A DNA stretch of 64,000 nucleotides from Nitrospira sp. Lineage in GTDB: Bacteria > Nitrospirota > Nitrospiria > Nitrospirales > Nitrospiraceae. Below are positions 17,413-26,411 of this stretch, one piece after another; the stretch's first letter is position 1; every line of letters begins with the position of its first letter. The stretch is taken from contig JAEURX010000017.1 of the NCBI GenBank assembly GCA_016788885.1, forward strand, positions 80,520 to 144,519, given 5' to 3'. The notes beneath the pieces were generated by a model. The model was not told the origin of the DNA and did not search any database. It worked only from the letters and a program-made list of their open reading frames with translations. The translations under genes and the position numbers were made by a program.

Positions 17413-18885
17413 TTACCCACGACCGGCTGGTGCAGCGCCGACTGTCGGTTCGACTTGCCCGCGTGCCCCTGGAGCCTGCCTCGGTTGCGGCTGCGCCATC
17501 TCCAGCGGCGACCATCCACCACCCAGCGCCTTGTAGAGTTGCACCACCGAGACGAGTTGCAACCGATGCGTGCCGGTCAGAGCGAGTTCGGCTTCAAACA
17601 GATTCCGTTGCGCGACCAAGACATCCAGGTAGTTGGCCAGTCCGCCTTTATACCGAAGATTCGCCAACCTCAGGGCCGACCGCAAGGCATCGACCTGCTG
17701 TGCCTGTGCATCCCGTTGGTCACGCGCCGTGTGCACCGCCACCAACGCATCTTCCACTTCGCGAAACGCGACCAGCACCGCCTGTTCATATCGCGCCAGC
17801 GCCTCCCGGCCCTGCGCTTCGGCGGCGTCCTGCTGAAATCCCAGGATCTGCGCATTCAGCAACGGTCCGACCAGCCCCGGCCCGACCACCCCAAACGCTG
17901 TCTCATTGCCAACGAGACGCGACAACTGCGGACTGGCCACACCCAACATGCCGGTGATGCTCAGCTTGGGGAATCGATCCGCCTTGGCCACGCCGATCCT
18001 CGCCGTAGCCGCTGCCAATTCCTGTTCGGCTTGCACGAGATCAGGCCGGCGCTGGAGCAACTCGGACGGCAGACCTGCCGGCACCTCCGGCGGCAACACC
18101 TGCTCCGTCAAAGAACGGCCCCGCGCCACCGGCCCCGGCGGTCGCCCGAGCAGGACGCTGAGCTGATTCTCTTTCTGCACCATCTGCCTGGTGAGCTCCG
18201 CGGCCCGAGCCGCAGCATTGGCCCGTTCCGCCTCAAACTGATCCGCATCGATACGCGAAATCATCCCCTGGCGAAGTCGCGCGTCGGCGATCCGCACCGA
18301 TTCCTCCCAGGACTTCAGCGTTCGCTGCGCAACCCCGAGCTGCATATCGAACTGCAACAACTCGAAGTAGGCCTCCGCAACGCCGCTCACCAGCTGGAGC
18401 ACGACCGCACGTCGCGCGTCTTCCCTCGCGAGTAGATCGCCCCTCGCAGCCTCATTCGACCGGCGCACACGCCCCCAGATATCCAACTCCCAAGACAAAT
18501 TGCCCTGGAGGTAGTAGTTGAACGGATTGGGAAAGCCGGGAAAGAGAAAGTTCGCCTTGCGACCAAACGCCGGCGCATTGGCCGTGACATCCGCCTTCGG
18601 GGCAAACTCCATTGTTGAGATGAACAGGCGCGACTGGAATTCTTCAACGGACGCCACCGCCCGCTGCAGATCCCTGTTCTCCGCCAGGGCGATGCGAATG
18701 AGGCGACGCAATTCCTCGTCTTGCAGCAAATCCCACCAGGGCAGATTGACAAAAGACTCCGTCTCCCCATCCGACATCGCCATCCGGAATCCGGTCGGCA
18801 CCTGGAGGTCCGGACGTGAATAGTCAGGTCCAACCGCACAGCCGGCCAGAACAAAGAGAGTCATGCTGAACGCAAGTGTACGCAT
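17413..18885 (-). CDS. RND efflux outer-membrane lipoprotein channel (OprM/NodT family), system 2
   Basis: 490 residues and clearly a close paralogue of the protein encoded at 2998-4431. It shares the signal peptide length, the lipobox (VLAGC, C16), the following AVGPDYSRP, and long identical blocks such as NPFNYYLQGNLSWE and GGLANYLDVLVAQRNLFEAEL. The C-terminal tail is longer and Pro/Gln/Arg-rich. It is a trimeric channel lipid-anchored to the outer membrane. Last gene of operon 2, 12 bases after the STAS gene. Confidence 0.95.
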   Translation of the reverse strand: MRTLAFSMTLFVLAGCAVGPDYSRPDLQVPTGFRMAMSDGETESFVNLPWWDLLQDEELRRLIRIALAENRDLQRAVASVEEFQSRLFISTMEFAPKADVTANAPAFGRKANFLFPGFPNPFNYYLQGNLSWELDIWGRVRRSNEAARGDLLAREDARRAVVLQLVSGVAEAYFELLQFDMQLGVAQRTLKSWEESVRIADARLRQGMISRIDADQFEAERANAAARAAELTRQMVQKENQLSVLLGRPPGPVARGRSLTEQVLPPEVPAGLPSELLQRRPDLVQAEQELAAATARIGVAKADRFPKLSITGMLGVASPQLSRLVGNETAFGVVGPGLVGPLLNAQILGFQQDAAEAQGREALARYEQAVLVAFREVEDALVAVHTARDQRDAQAQQVDALRSALRLANLRYKGGLANYLDVLVAQRNLFEAELALTGTHRLQLVSVVQLYKALGGGWSPLEMAQPQPRQAPGARGQVEPTVGAAPAGRG

Positions 18886-18897
18886 GTGTCGCCAATC

Positions 18898-19203
18898 CTA
18901 TGCCGGGTCGCAGCGGCCGGAGGCCGACATGGGTCCCGTCCCGGTAATTTCTCCCACGATGTGCTTGGTGCAGCAGCCATGGGCAATCAATGCCGCCCCT
19001 TCCCGCCACATCCTGGCGAGGAGCGCCTTGCCGTCCTCCGAAATGAATGTGATGCCGGCGAGTTCGACGACAGGGGCGAACATGCCGGACTGGCGCACGG
19101 TTTGCCACACTCGTTCCAGTTCCGTCACCCACGGCCCGCTCAAGCTGCCTTCCAGGGTCAGGCGTGCGGAATCTCCACTCTGCTCCGACGTAATTTTCAG
19201 CAT
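18898..19203 (-). CDS. STAS domain protein inside an efflux operon
   Basis: 101 residues from ATG 19203; a GTG at 19218 overlapping the pump stop (GTGA) is an alternative. The fold matches STAS domains of the SpoIIAA/MlaB type: a first strand ARLTLEGSLSGPWVTELERVW, then PVVELAGITFISEDGKALLARM. The usual DSSG phospho-acceptor motif reads SEDG here, with Asp at the phospho-serine place. It sits between the pump and channel genes. A regulatory or scaffold role is likely; the exact role is unknown. Confidence 0.8.
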   Translation of the reverse strand: MLKITSEQSGDSARLTLEGSLSGPWVTELERVWQTVRQSGMFAPVVELAGITFISEDGKALLARMWREGAALIAHGCCTKHIVGEITGTGPMSASGRCDPA

Positions 19204-19214
19204 GGTTGTCCCAT

Positions 19215-22200
19215 TCACCCCTTCGCACTGGCGAGTTGCAAGCCCGGCTCCTCGGCTGCGTCCAGTTCCTCCGCCGGCTGATGCCGCGTCGCGATCAATG
19301 CATAGAACACCGGCACCACAAACAACGTGAACAGGGTGCCGACCGTCATGCCCGTGACCAGCACCATGCCGATGCTGTTACGCGCCGCCGCGCCGGGCCC
19401 CGACACCAACACCAACGGCAGATGGCCAAACACCGTCGCCGCCGAAGTCATCAACACCGGCCGCAATCGCGTCATGGCCGCTTCGCGCAAGGCTGCCGTC
19501 TTCGACAGACCTCGCGCCTGCAAGGTGTTGGCGAACTCCACGATGAGAATGCCGTTCTTCGCAATCAACCCGACCAGCGTAATCAAGCCGACCTGCGAGT
19601 AGATATTGATCGTCGTGAGATCCAAAAAGCTGAACACCAGGGCGCCGGAAATCGCCAAGGGCACCGAACCCAACAACACGATCAGGGGATCGCGGAAACT
19701 CTGGAATTGCGCGGCCAGCACCAGATAGATCAGCACCACCGCAAACCCCAGGGTCACGATGAGGGCCGACCCCTCGTGCCTGATCTGGCGTGATTCACCC
19801 GCAAAATCAAGGGTCGTGCGAGAACCGGCGGCGGCCGCAGCGGCAGTCTCCAACACCCGCAGCGCTTCGTCTTTCGTCATGCCGGGCTTCACGCCGCCGA
19901 AGATACGCACCGCATTTCGCTGTTGAAACCGATTCAGCGTGCGCGGGGCGGTACTGGTCTCGATGCGGGTGAAGGTCGAGACCGGGACCAACTGGCCTCC
20001 GGGCGTTTTGATTTTCAAGTCGAGCAGCGGATCCAGTGTCGCCCGATCCTTGTCGCCGATCTGTGGAATGACCTTGTAGCTCCGGTCATAAAAGTTGAAC
20101 CGATTCACGTACGCGCCACCGAGCAATGTGCCCAATTCCTGGCCGACGCGCGCCAGATCGAATCCCAGGTCGGCCAGCCGCTCACGATCGATCACGACCC
20201 GGGCCTCGGGCAAATCAATCTTGAGGTCCGTATCGACGTAGAGGAACTTCCCGCTCTGCCAGCCGGCTCCGAGCACCGCCCCCGTAATGTCCAGCAACTG
20301 CGCCGCTGGCAATTCGCTTTCCAGGATCAATTCCACGTCATACTGGCCGGGCGTCGGCAGCGGCGGATCGAGCCGTGGAAAGACTCGCAAGCCGGGAATT
20401 TGGGAGACCGCGCCATAGACCTGGCCATACATCATCTCCGTCGAACGAGATCGTTCGCGCCAATCCTTGGCCACCAAGCCGCCGAACCCTCCCCACGAAG
20501 ATGTCAGCGACCAGGTGAAGCGCGCCTCGGGGAACGATCGGAGTGCGTCGATGACCTTCAAGGAATCCCGGTTGGTTGCCGCCACCGTCGAGTCCGGCGC
20601 CGCTTCGAGGAAGAGACTGATGTGACTCTGGTCTTCCACCGGCGCCAGCTCCTGTCGCGAGAACTGGTACAACGGCCAGGCCGCGACCATCACCAACAGG
20701 GCCGCGGCCACGATCGCCCAGCGCATCTCCAATGCGCCGTCGAGCAGACGTCCATACGCCGCGCGTGTGGCGTCGAAGACTCGATTCACGAGCTTGGTCA
20801 ACCGCCCTTCCTTGCCTTCAGGATGGACGAAGTACGAACTCATCACGGGCGAGAGCGTGATCGCCACGACACCGGACAGAACCACGGCGGCAGCCAGCGT
20901 CATCGCAAACTCCAAGAACAACGATCCCGTCAACCCGCCTTGAAACCCGATCGGGGCATACACGGCAGCCAGCGTAATCGTCATGGCAATGATGGGTCCG
21001 ACCAACTCGCGGGAGCCGAGCAGCGCCGCCTGCCGTCTGGTGTTCCCTTCACGGACATGCCGCTCGACGTTCTCGACGACCACGATCGCATCGTCCACCA
21101 CCAACCCCACCGACAACACGATGGCGAGGATCGTCAATAGATTCAGACTGAAGCCGAACGCATACATAAAGATCGCCGCGCCGACCAACGACACCGGCAT
21201 GGCCACCAACGGCACCAAAGCTGTCCGCACCGAGCCCATGAACAGAAACACCACCGTCGCGACGATCAGAATCGTTTCCCCGAGCGTCTTGGTAATTTCC
21301 GCCAAGGCGCTCCGCATGAACATGGTGCCGTCCCACACCAACTGCATGTCGATGTCTTTCGGCAGGGTGGGCCTGATGCGCTCCATTTCCTCCCGCAGGC
21401 CTTGGGCCACGTCGATCTCATTCGAACCCACAAGAGGCCAGATGCCGAGATACACGCCCTCCGTCCGATTGTACTTGGCGACCATGTCGGCTTCCTCAGC
21501 GCCATTCTCGACCCGCGCCACGTCTCTCAAGCGCACGATGGCTCCGCCGCGATCCGTGACGATAAGGTCCTCGAACTCCTCCGTGCTTCGTAGATCCGTA
21601 TTCGCCAGGAGATTGACCTGCACCAAGTTGCCCTTCGTCCGGCCCACCGCAGCCAAGTAGTTGTTGCGCCGCAACGCCGCCTGCACATCGCCGGGCGAGA
21701 GGTTGTAGGCCGCAAGACGATCCGGATCGATCCAGACACGCATGGCGATCTGGCGGCCCCCCTCAATGGTCACACGTTGCACCCCGGTCAACGTCGCGAA
21801 TTGCGGTTGGAGTGACCGCAACAGCCAGTCCGTCAACGCCGGCACCGTGCGATCAGGCGAGGTGAAACTCAGGTAAAACGAGGCGTAGGGACGATCGGCC
21901 CGCTGCACCTCCACGGCAGGCGGCTCCGCCTCCGCCGGCAGCTCCGACCTGACTTGTTGCAACCGGGCCGTCACCTCGGCCAACGCCGCCGTACTGTTGT
22001 GATTGAGTTTCAGATGGACCGTGACGGTACTGACGCCGGCCCGGCTGGTGGATTCCAGATAGTCGACGCCGCTGATGGCGGACACCACCCGTTCGATCGG
22101 CGTCGTCAGAAACCCTCGCACCGTCTCGGCACTGGCCCCGTAATAGACCGTGGTGATGACGATCGACGAACTTTCAATCTTCGGGTACTGCTGCACCGGG

Positions 22201-22298
22201 AGGGTGGTCAGCGCGCGCCAGCCGACGAGCACGATGACGAGGTTGATCACCACGGCCAACACCGGGTGCTTGATAAAGACATCGGTAAAGGAACGCAT
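19215..22298 (-). CDS. RND efflux pump permease, HAE1-type, system 2
   Basis: 1027 residues from ATG 22298 (AGAGAGG upstream; a start 21 bases earlier is weaker). TM4 carries GLVVDDAIVVVENVERH and TM10 has LIAKNGILIVEFAN, so the proton relay Asp-Asp/Lys is intact. The N-terminus FTDVFIKHPVLAVVINLVI and the early TTLPVQQYPKIESS mark the MexK/MexF-like branch rather than close AcrB. It is thus not a recent copy of system 1, although the channel genes are close. The adaptor gene ends 17 bases upstream. Confidence 0.95.
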   Translation of the reverse strand: MRSFTDVFIKHPVLAVVINLVIVLVGWRALTTLPVQQYPKIESSSIVITTVYYGASAETVRGFLTTPIERVVSAISGVDYLESTSRAGVSTVTVHLKLNHNSTAALAEVTARLQQVRSELPAEAEPPAVEVQRADRPYASFYLSFTSPDRTVPALTDWLLRSLQPQFATLTGVQRVTIEGGRQIAMRVWIDPDRLAAYNLSPGDVQAALRRNNYLAAVGRTKGNLVQVNLLANTDLRSTEEFEDLIVTDRGGAIVRLRDVARVENGAEEADMVAKYNRTEGVYLGIWPLVGSNEIDVAQGLREEMERIRPTLPKDIDMQLVWDGTMFMRSALAEITKTLGETILIVATVVFLFMGSVRTALVPLVAMPVSLVGAAIFMYAFGFSLNLLTILAIVLSVGLVVDDAIVVVENVERHVREGNTRRQAALLGSRELVGPIIAMTITLAAVYAPIGFQGGLTGSLFLEFAMTLAAAVVLSGVVAITLSPVMSSYFVHPEGKEGRLTKLVNRVFDATRAAYGRLLDGALEMRWAIVAAALLVMVAAWPLYQFSRQELAPVEDQSHISLFLEAAPDSTVAATNRDSLKVIDALRSFPEARFTWSLTSSWGGFGGLVAKDWRERSRSTEMMYGQVYGAVSQIPGLRVFPRLDPPLPTPGQYDVELILESELPAAQLLDITGAVLGAGWQSGKFLYVDTDLKIDLPEARVVIDRERLADLGFDLARVGQELGTLLGGAYVNRFNFYDRSYKVIPQIGDKDRATLDPLLDLKIKTPGGQLVPVSTFTRIETSTAPRTLNRFQQRNAVRIFGGVKPGMTKDEALRVLETAAAAAAGSRTTLDFAGESRQIRHEGSALIVTLGFAVVLIYLVLAAQFQSFRDPLIVLLGSVPLAISGALVFSFLDLTTINIYSQVGLITLVGLIAKNGILIVEFANTLQARGLSKTAALREAAMTRLRPVLMTSAATVFGHLPLVLVSGPGAAARNSIGMVLVTGMTVGTLFTLFVVPVFYALIATRHQPAEELDAAEEPGLQLASAKG

Positions 22299-22315
22299 GG
22301 TCGTGCCTCTCTGAC

Positions 22316-23443
22316 TCACGGTTGTCCCGACACGTGACTTGAATCGGACTGCATGTCCGGCCCGCCGGCGGCGACGACGAGTACGCCGTCCCGCAGTTTA
22401 AACGCACCCGATGCCGCCACCTGCTCACCCACGCTCAACCCTGCATGCACGATGATGTCATCGCCCGACATCGCACCACTCTCGACTTGACGCAGATGCG
22501 CACGGGATTTGCCTTGGCCGTCCGGACCGATCACGAACACCTGATCGCCGCCTGGTCCCTTCCGCAACGCATTCACCGGAATGGCCACTGCGCTATGCGG
22601 CGCCCCCACCCGCACCTTGATCCGCACGGCGGCGCCCGGTGCAGGCATGGAAGGAGAGTGGTCGATCCTGGCGCGCACCATCGCATTCCGCGTCGCGGGA
22701 TCGATACGGGCATCCAACGCGACGATCGTGGCTTGAACCGGAGCCGCCTCACCGGCCGGATAGACATCCACCAGGTCGCCGTGCCGCAACCCGACCGCGA
22801 CATGCTGCGGTACCGCAAAGTCCACATGCACGGCTTCATCGATCCCCTGGAGGGTCGTGAGCGACGTGCCTTCATTGAGGTATTGCCCCGGATGGACATC
22901 GGCAAGGCCGACCCGGGCGCGGAACGGAGCACGGATAGTCTTACGGGCAATCAACGCTTTCGTGCGGGCGATTTGCGCCTGCGCAACATCGAGATCCGCC
23001 CTGGCGCGATCGACCTCTTCCTGAGCCGCGGCAAGATCCTGGGTCAAGGCTCGGCGTCGATCGAGAACCGTACGCGCCAAGACGGCTTGAGCCTGTTGAG
23101 CACGAAGATCAGCCTCTTCCACCGAGACATCGAGCGCCACCAGAACCGCGCCGGCCTGCACGATGTGCCCCGGAGTGAATCGCACCTGGCTCACGGTCCC
23201 GGCCAATTCATTGCGCAGGGTAATGGAACGGAGCGCCAATACTGTTCCGATCGATGTAGAGGTCTGATGATGGTCAACAGCCCTGGCTACAGCGAGCGTC
23301 ACGACTTCCATCGGCTCCGGCTGGTTCGCTGACGCAGCGGCTTGGTTCTGGATACTGCCGTATTTCCAGGCTCCCAACCCCACCCCGACTGCAACCACCA
23401 TCAGCAGCAGCAACGACGATCCGATCCACCCACGACGATTCAT
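22316..23443 (-). CDS. RND efflux periplasmic adaptor, system 2
   Basis: 375 residues from ATG 23443, chosen for GGGAGG upstream. An N-terminal membrane anchor (SLLLLMVVAVGVGLGAW) is not followed by a lipobox, unlike system 1. Lipoyl-like halves are LRNELAGTVSQVRFTPGHIV and TIRAPFRARVGLADVHPGQYL, separated by a helical hairpin (~95-165). Beta-barrel and membrane-proximal domains follow. First gene of the adaptor-pump-STAS-channel operon. Confidence 0.95.
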   Translation of the reverse strand: MNRRGWIGSSLLLLMVVAVGVGLGAWKYGSIQNQAAASANQPEPMEVVTLAVARAVDHHQTSTSIGTVLALRSITLRNELAGTVSQVRFTPGHIVQAGAVLVALDVSVEEADLRAQQAQAVLARTVLDRRRALTQDLAAAQEEVDRARADLDVAQAQIARTKALIARKTIRAPFRARVGLADVHPGQYLNEGTSLTTLQGIDEAVHVDFAVPQHVAVGLRHGDLVDVYPAGEAAPVQATIVALDARIDPATRNAMVRARIDHSPSMPAPGAAVRIKVRVGAPHSAVAIPVNALRKGPGGDQVFVIGPDGQGKSRAHLRQVESGAMSGDDIIVHAGLSVGEQVAASGAFKLRDGVLVVAAGGPDMQSDSSHVSGQP

Positions 23444-23733
23444 GAGCCCTCCCGGCCAGTGACAGATGTAGCAGGCCACTCCCGCGTTTCACATTTAGAT
23501 GACGGTGACGGACACAGCGCAACAGGCGTTCCTTCCGAACGGCCCGTCCACGCCTTCGTCTCACCACTGATTTCATCGACGCCATTCCCACCACACTCCT
23601 CTCAAGGCCCGGACACGATGCGGGTCTGTGCCGAGCCCTGACGGTCTACCATTCGGCACCTGTCGACATACCGGCAGGCTCTTCGCCTCATACGTGAACA
23701 CCACAGCCAGCTGACACAGGATCATCCGCACGG

Positions 23734-24690
23734 TCAGCTCGCGAGCCCCTGCACCTGAATCATTCGCACCGATACCGTCCCTTCCGCGGTGGCGCGCCAG
23801 GCCTCAAGACCACCGGCGAGCGGCCAGACTCGCGAGAACCCTTTCTGCTGCAACAGCAACACTCCCTGCGCACTTGCGGCATCAGCCGGGCACGCGCAAT
23901 ACAGTACCAGGTCGCGGGAACGCGGTAGCTCTCCATGCCGATGCGCTAAATCCTCCAATGCAATGTGCAAGGCGTTGGGAATGCCCGGCTCTGCCTCCAC
24001 GGTCTGGCGCGGCCGCACATCGATGAGCAGCGGAGGCTCGGACGTCGTTAATTTGTCCAACAATGCTTCCACCGTCATTCTCGGGATCGTCTGAAGTTGT
24101 CGGCGCAGATGCCACGCCTTCCAGCCGATGTAGGCCGGGAAGAGGATCACTGTTGCCAGCACAAGCGCCGGCATAACCCGCTCCGAATAGGCCAGAGCCT
24201 GCTCCACCTGCCCACTGAAGAGCAGGCCGACCCCCAATCCCGACCCAGCCCAGGCGGCCGCACCCAGCGCGTCATAGAGCAGGAACAGCGGGAGCCCCAA
24301 TCCGACAATCCCCGCCAGCGGCGGAGCGATGGTGCTCAACCCTGGGATAAACTTCGCCACCAGCAGCGACTGCACGCCATACCTGCGGAACAGGTCCTCC
24401 GTCTGCCGCACGCACGCGTCCGGCTCCAACGCAATCCGGCAGAGCAGCCTAAGCATAGGGCGTCCGCGCCACCGCCCGGCGAGAAACCAGACAACATCGG
24501 CCAGCAGCGTCGCCGACAGCGCCGCGATCAACGCACCCGACCAGGTAAGGTGGCCGGCCCCCACCAACACACCCGCCGCCACCAACAGCGGCAACGCCGG
24601 AAACGGCAACCCGAGTTGTTCGGTCAACACGCCGCCAAACAACACCCACGCCCCATGTTGTTCCAACAAGTCGCCCACCGATTCCATCAT
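23734..24690 (-). CDS. DedA/SNARE-associated membrane protein fused to a rhodanese domain
   Basis: 318 residues from ATG 24690 (GAAGAGGAG upstream). Residues ~1-205 form a DedA (VTT) domain with EQLGLPFPALPLL and the family motif RYGVQSLLVAKFIPGLSTIAPPLAG cut here into its parts (FRRYGVQSLLVAKFIPG, then TIAPPLAG). Residues ~215-310 are a rhodanese domain with LLIDVRP and the active-site loop YCACPADAASAQ, so the catalytic Cys is present. DedA proteins act as undecaprenyl-phosphate or lipid flippases; the fused rhodanese suggests sulfur-linked or redox control. I believe the fusion recurs in other bacteria. Confidence 0.92.
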   Translation of the reverse strand: MMESVGDLLEQHGAWVLFGGVLTEQLGLPFPALPLLVAAGVLVGAGHLTWSGALIAALSATLLADVVWFLAGRWRGRPMLRLLCRIALEPDACVRQTEDLFRRYGVQSLLVAKFIPGLSTIAPPLAGIVGLGLPLFLLYDALGAAAWAGSGLGVGLLFSGQVEQALAYSERVMPALVLATVILFPAYIGWKAWHLRRQLQTIPRMTVEALLDKLTTSEPPLLIDVRPRQTVEAEPGIPNALHIALEDLAHRHGELPRSRDLVLYCACPADAASAQGVLLLQQKGFSRVWPLAGGLEAWRATAEGTVSVRMIQVQGLAS

Positions 24691-24811
24691 CCACTCCTCT
24701 TCGACTCCCGCCGACCCACGTCGCAGCGAGATACAAAGCAGGGATTGTTCCAGCATACGAGACCATGCAGTGGGAGGAGGATCAGCTGATCCCGAAAGGA
24801 GTTAGCGTGAT

Positions 24812-24953
24812 GAGCGAAAGACAAGCCGATGTGTCGAAGCGGTGGTGCCGAACTCTGAGTGCCTTCCCTTCGGCACCTGCCGAAATATCGTCGCGCTCGC
24901 CTGAAGAAACGACTTCATTCAGGGGGAACAGTCAGGGGTGGTGCCGATCTTGA
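24812..24953 (+). CDS. possible 47-codon ORF, function unknown
   Basis: ATG 24812 is preceded by GAAAGGAG at good distance. The product is polar and Ser-rich with two Cys (W-C-R near each end). It overlaps the 3' end of the convergent NDH-2 gene by 22 bases and has no recognisable domain. The start signal is the only support. Confidence 0.25.
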
Positions 24954-26197
24954 GGCTGATCGATGAGTCGAGCGCCTGGTTTGAAGGTCAGGTAGTACCA
25001 GATCCATTCGGAGACCACGCGGAAGCGATTGCGAAAGCCGATCAGAAAAAAGATATGCACGGTGCACCAGAGCAGCCAGGCCACCAAACCGGACACGTGA
25101 ATCGATCCGAATTGCGCCACAGCCTTGGCACGACCGATGGTGGCTAACATCCCTCGATTGAAATAGCGAAACGCGACCCGATTCATCGGCGGCGTCCGAC
25201 CAGTAATGATCGTCGCCACGTATTGCCCCTCCTGCATGGCGACCGGAGCCACACCCGGCAGCGGATGGCCTTGCCCGTCCTGCACGGCGGCGGCATCCCC
25301 GATCACGAACACCCAGTCGTCTCCAGGAACTGTCAGATCAGGCCGCACGAGGACCCGGCCCGCCTTGTCCAAAGGGACGTGGAGCGAGCCTAGAAGTGGA
25401 GAGGCACGATTACCCGCTGCCCAGATGATGTTACGAGTCTCGATGACGTGCCCGTCCAGCGCCACACCATTCGGGCGAACGTCACGTACCGCCTGATTCA
25501 CGAGGACAGTCACGCCCATCGACTCCAACGTACCCTGCGCATTCGCGGACAGATCAGGCGGAAAGCTCGAAAGGATTCGTGATCCCGCCTCGACGAGGAG
25601 GATCTTGACTGCACGACGCTGCAGAGAAGGAAAATCCGGGAGCATGGCATTGCGACCGATCTCCGCCATGGCCCCGGCAAGTTCCACACCGGTTGGGCCT
25701 CCACCCACAATAACGAACGTCAATGGAGCCGTATCGTCAGACGTGGCAGCATGGCGCTCCGCCTCCTCAAAGGCCAGCAGCATGCGTGCACGCAAGGCAA
25801 CCGCATCGGCGAGCGTCTTGAGTCCCGGGGCAGACCCCTCCCAGTCGGGATGGTCGAAATAGGCGTGTCGGGCACCGACCGCAACGATCAGGACATCGTA
25901 GGGAATCGGCGGCAGGTCCGTCGCGTGTACCTGCTTGGCCGCACGATCAATCCCTTGTACCTCCCCCATCACGACACGAACGTTCCGCTGCGACCGGAAA
26001 ATGGTCCGCAGCGGCCAGGCGATATCGCCCGGCGACAGAGCCGCCGTGGCCACCTGATAGAGCAACGGCTGGAAGAGATGGTGGTTCGTTCGATCGATCA
26101 GGGTGATGTCGACCTCGGCCTCTCGCAGCGCTTGCGCCGCCGCCAATCCGCCGAATCCACCCCCGATAATGACCACGCGTGTGAGGGTCGTCTCCAT
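24932..26197 (-). CDS. type II NADH:quinone oxidoreductase (NDH-2)
   Basis: 421 residues. FAD-binding GGGFGGLAAAQAL at residues ~12-24, NAD-binding VIVGGGPTGVELAGAMAEIG around 165-184, and a third FAD motif FVIGDAAAVQD near 295. The C-terminus (LVAWLLWCTVHIFFLIGF, then WIWYYLTFKPGARLI) is the membrane-anchoring part of bacterial Ndh. It moves electrons from NADH to quinone without pumping protons. It stands alone between the DedA-rhodanese gene and the sigma-54 activator; nothing suggests a shared promoter. Confidence 0.93.
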   Translation of the reverse strand: METTLTRVVIIGGGFGGLAAAQALREAEVDITLIDRTNHHLFQPLLYQVATAALSPGDIAWPLRTIFRSQRNVRVVMGEVQGIDRAAKQVHATDLPPIPYDVLIVAVGARHAYFDHPDWEGSAPGLKTLADAVALRARMLLAFEEAERHAATSDDTAPLTFVIVGGGPTGVELAGAMAEIGRNAMLPDFPSLQRRAVKILLVEAGSRILSSFPPDLSANAQGTLESMGVTVLVNQAVRDVRPNGVALDGHVIETRNIIWAAGNRASPLLGSLHVPLDKAGRVLVRPDLTVPGDDWVFVIGDAAAVQDGQGHPLPGVAPVAMQEGQYVATIITGRTPPMNRVAFRYFNRGMLATIGRAKAVAQFGSIHVSGLVAWLLWCTVHIFFLIGFRNRFRVVSEWIWYYLTFKPGARLIDQPQDRHHP

Positions 26198-26366
26198 CTC
26201 CAGACTTTATCGCGAACCACTCGTCGAATCACCCTGGGAATGTTCCCAGCCCTCGTTGTCCCCGATGCACAACAGACCAGCACCAGGCTTGTGACGAGGC
26301 AGGCGAAGCGTGAGAAACACGGAGCGTGTTGCATCCCCGACAAGAAGAACGGCGAACAGCGTTGCG

Positions 26367-26384
26367 GCCTCCGCCGGCGGAGGC
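26367..26384 (-). terminator. hairpin downstream of the sigma-54 activator gene
   Basis: GCCTCCGCC (26367-26375) followed by GGCGGAGGC (26376-26384) is a perfect 18-base palindrome, 28 bases past the stop of the minus-strand activator gene. It can fold as a 7-base GC stem with a CCGG loop. No U-tract follows. Confidence 0.45.
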
Positions 26385-26411
26385 ATTGCGCGAACGAGAG
26401 ACTGATGCGCG

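Noticed and set aside
19923..21140. 405-codon open frame on the + strand
   Set aside because: Antisense to the RND pump gene; Arg/His/Gln-rich with no hydrophobic or conserved pattern.
23274..23594. 106-codon minus frame near the start of adaptor gene 2
   Set aside because: It has a GAGAGGAG site but overlaps the adaptor gene in another frame and is very Arg-rich, as expected for a shadow frame.
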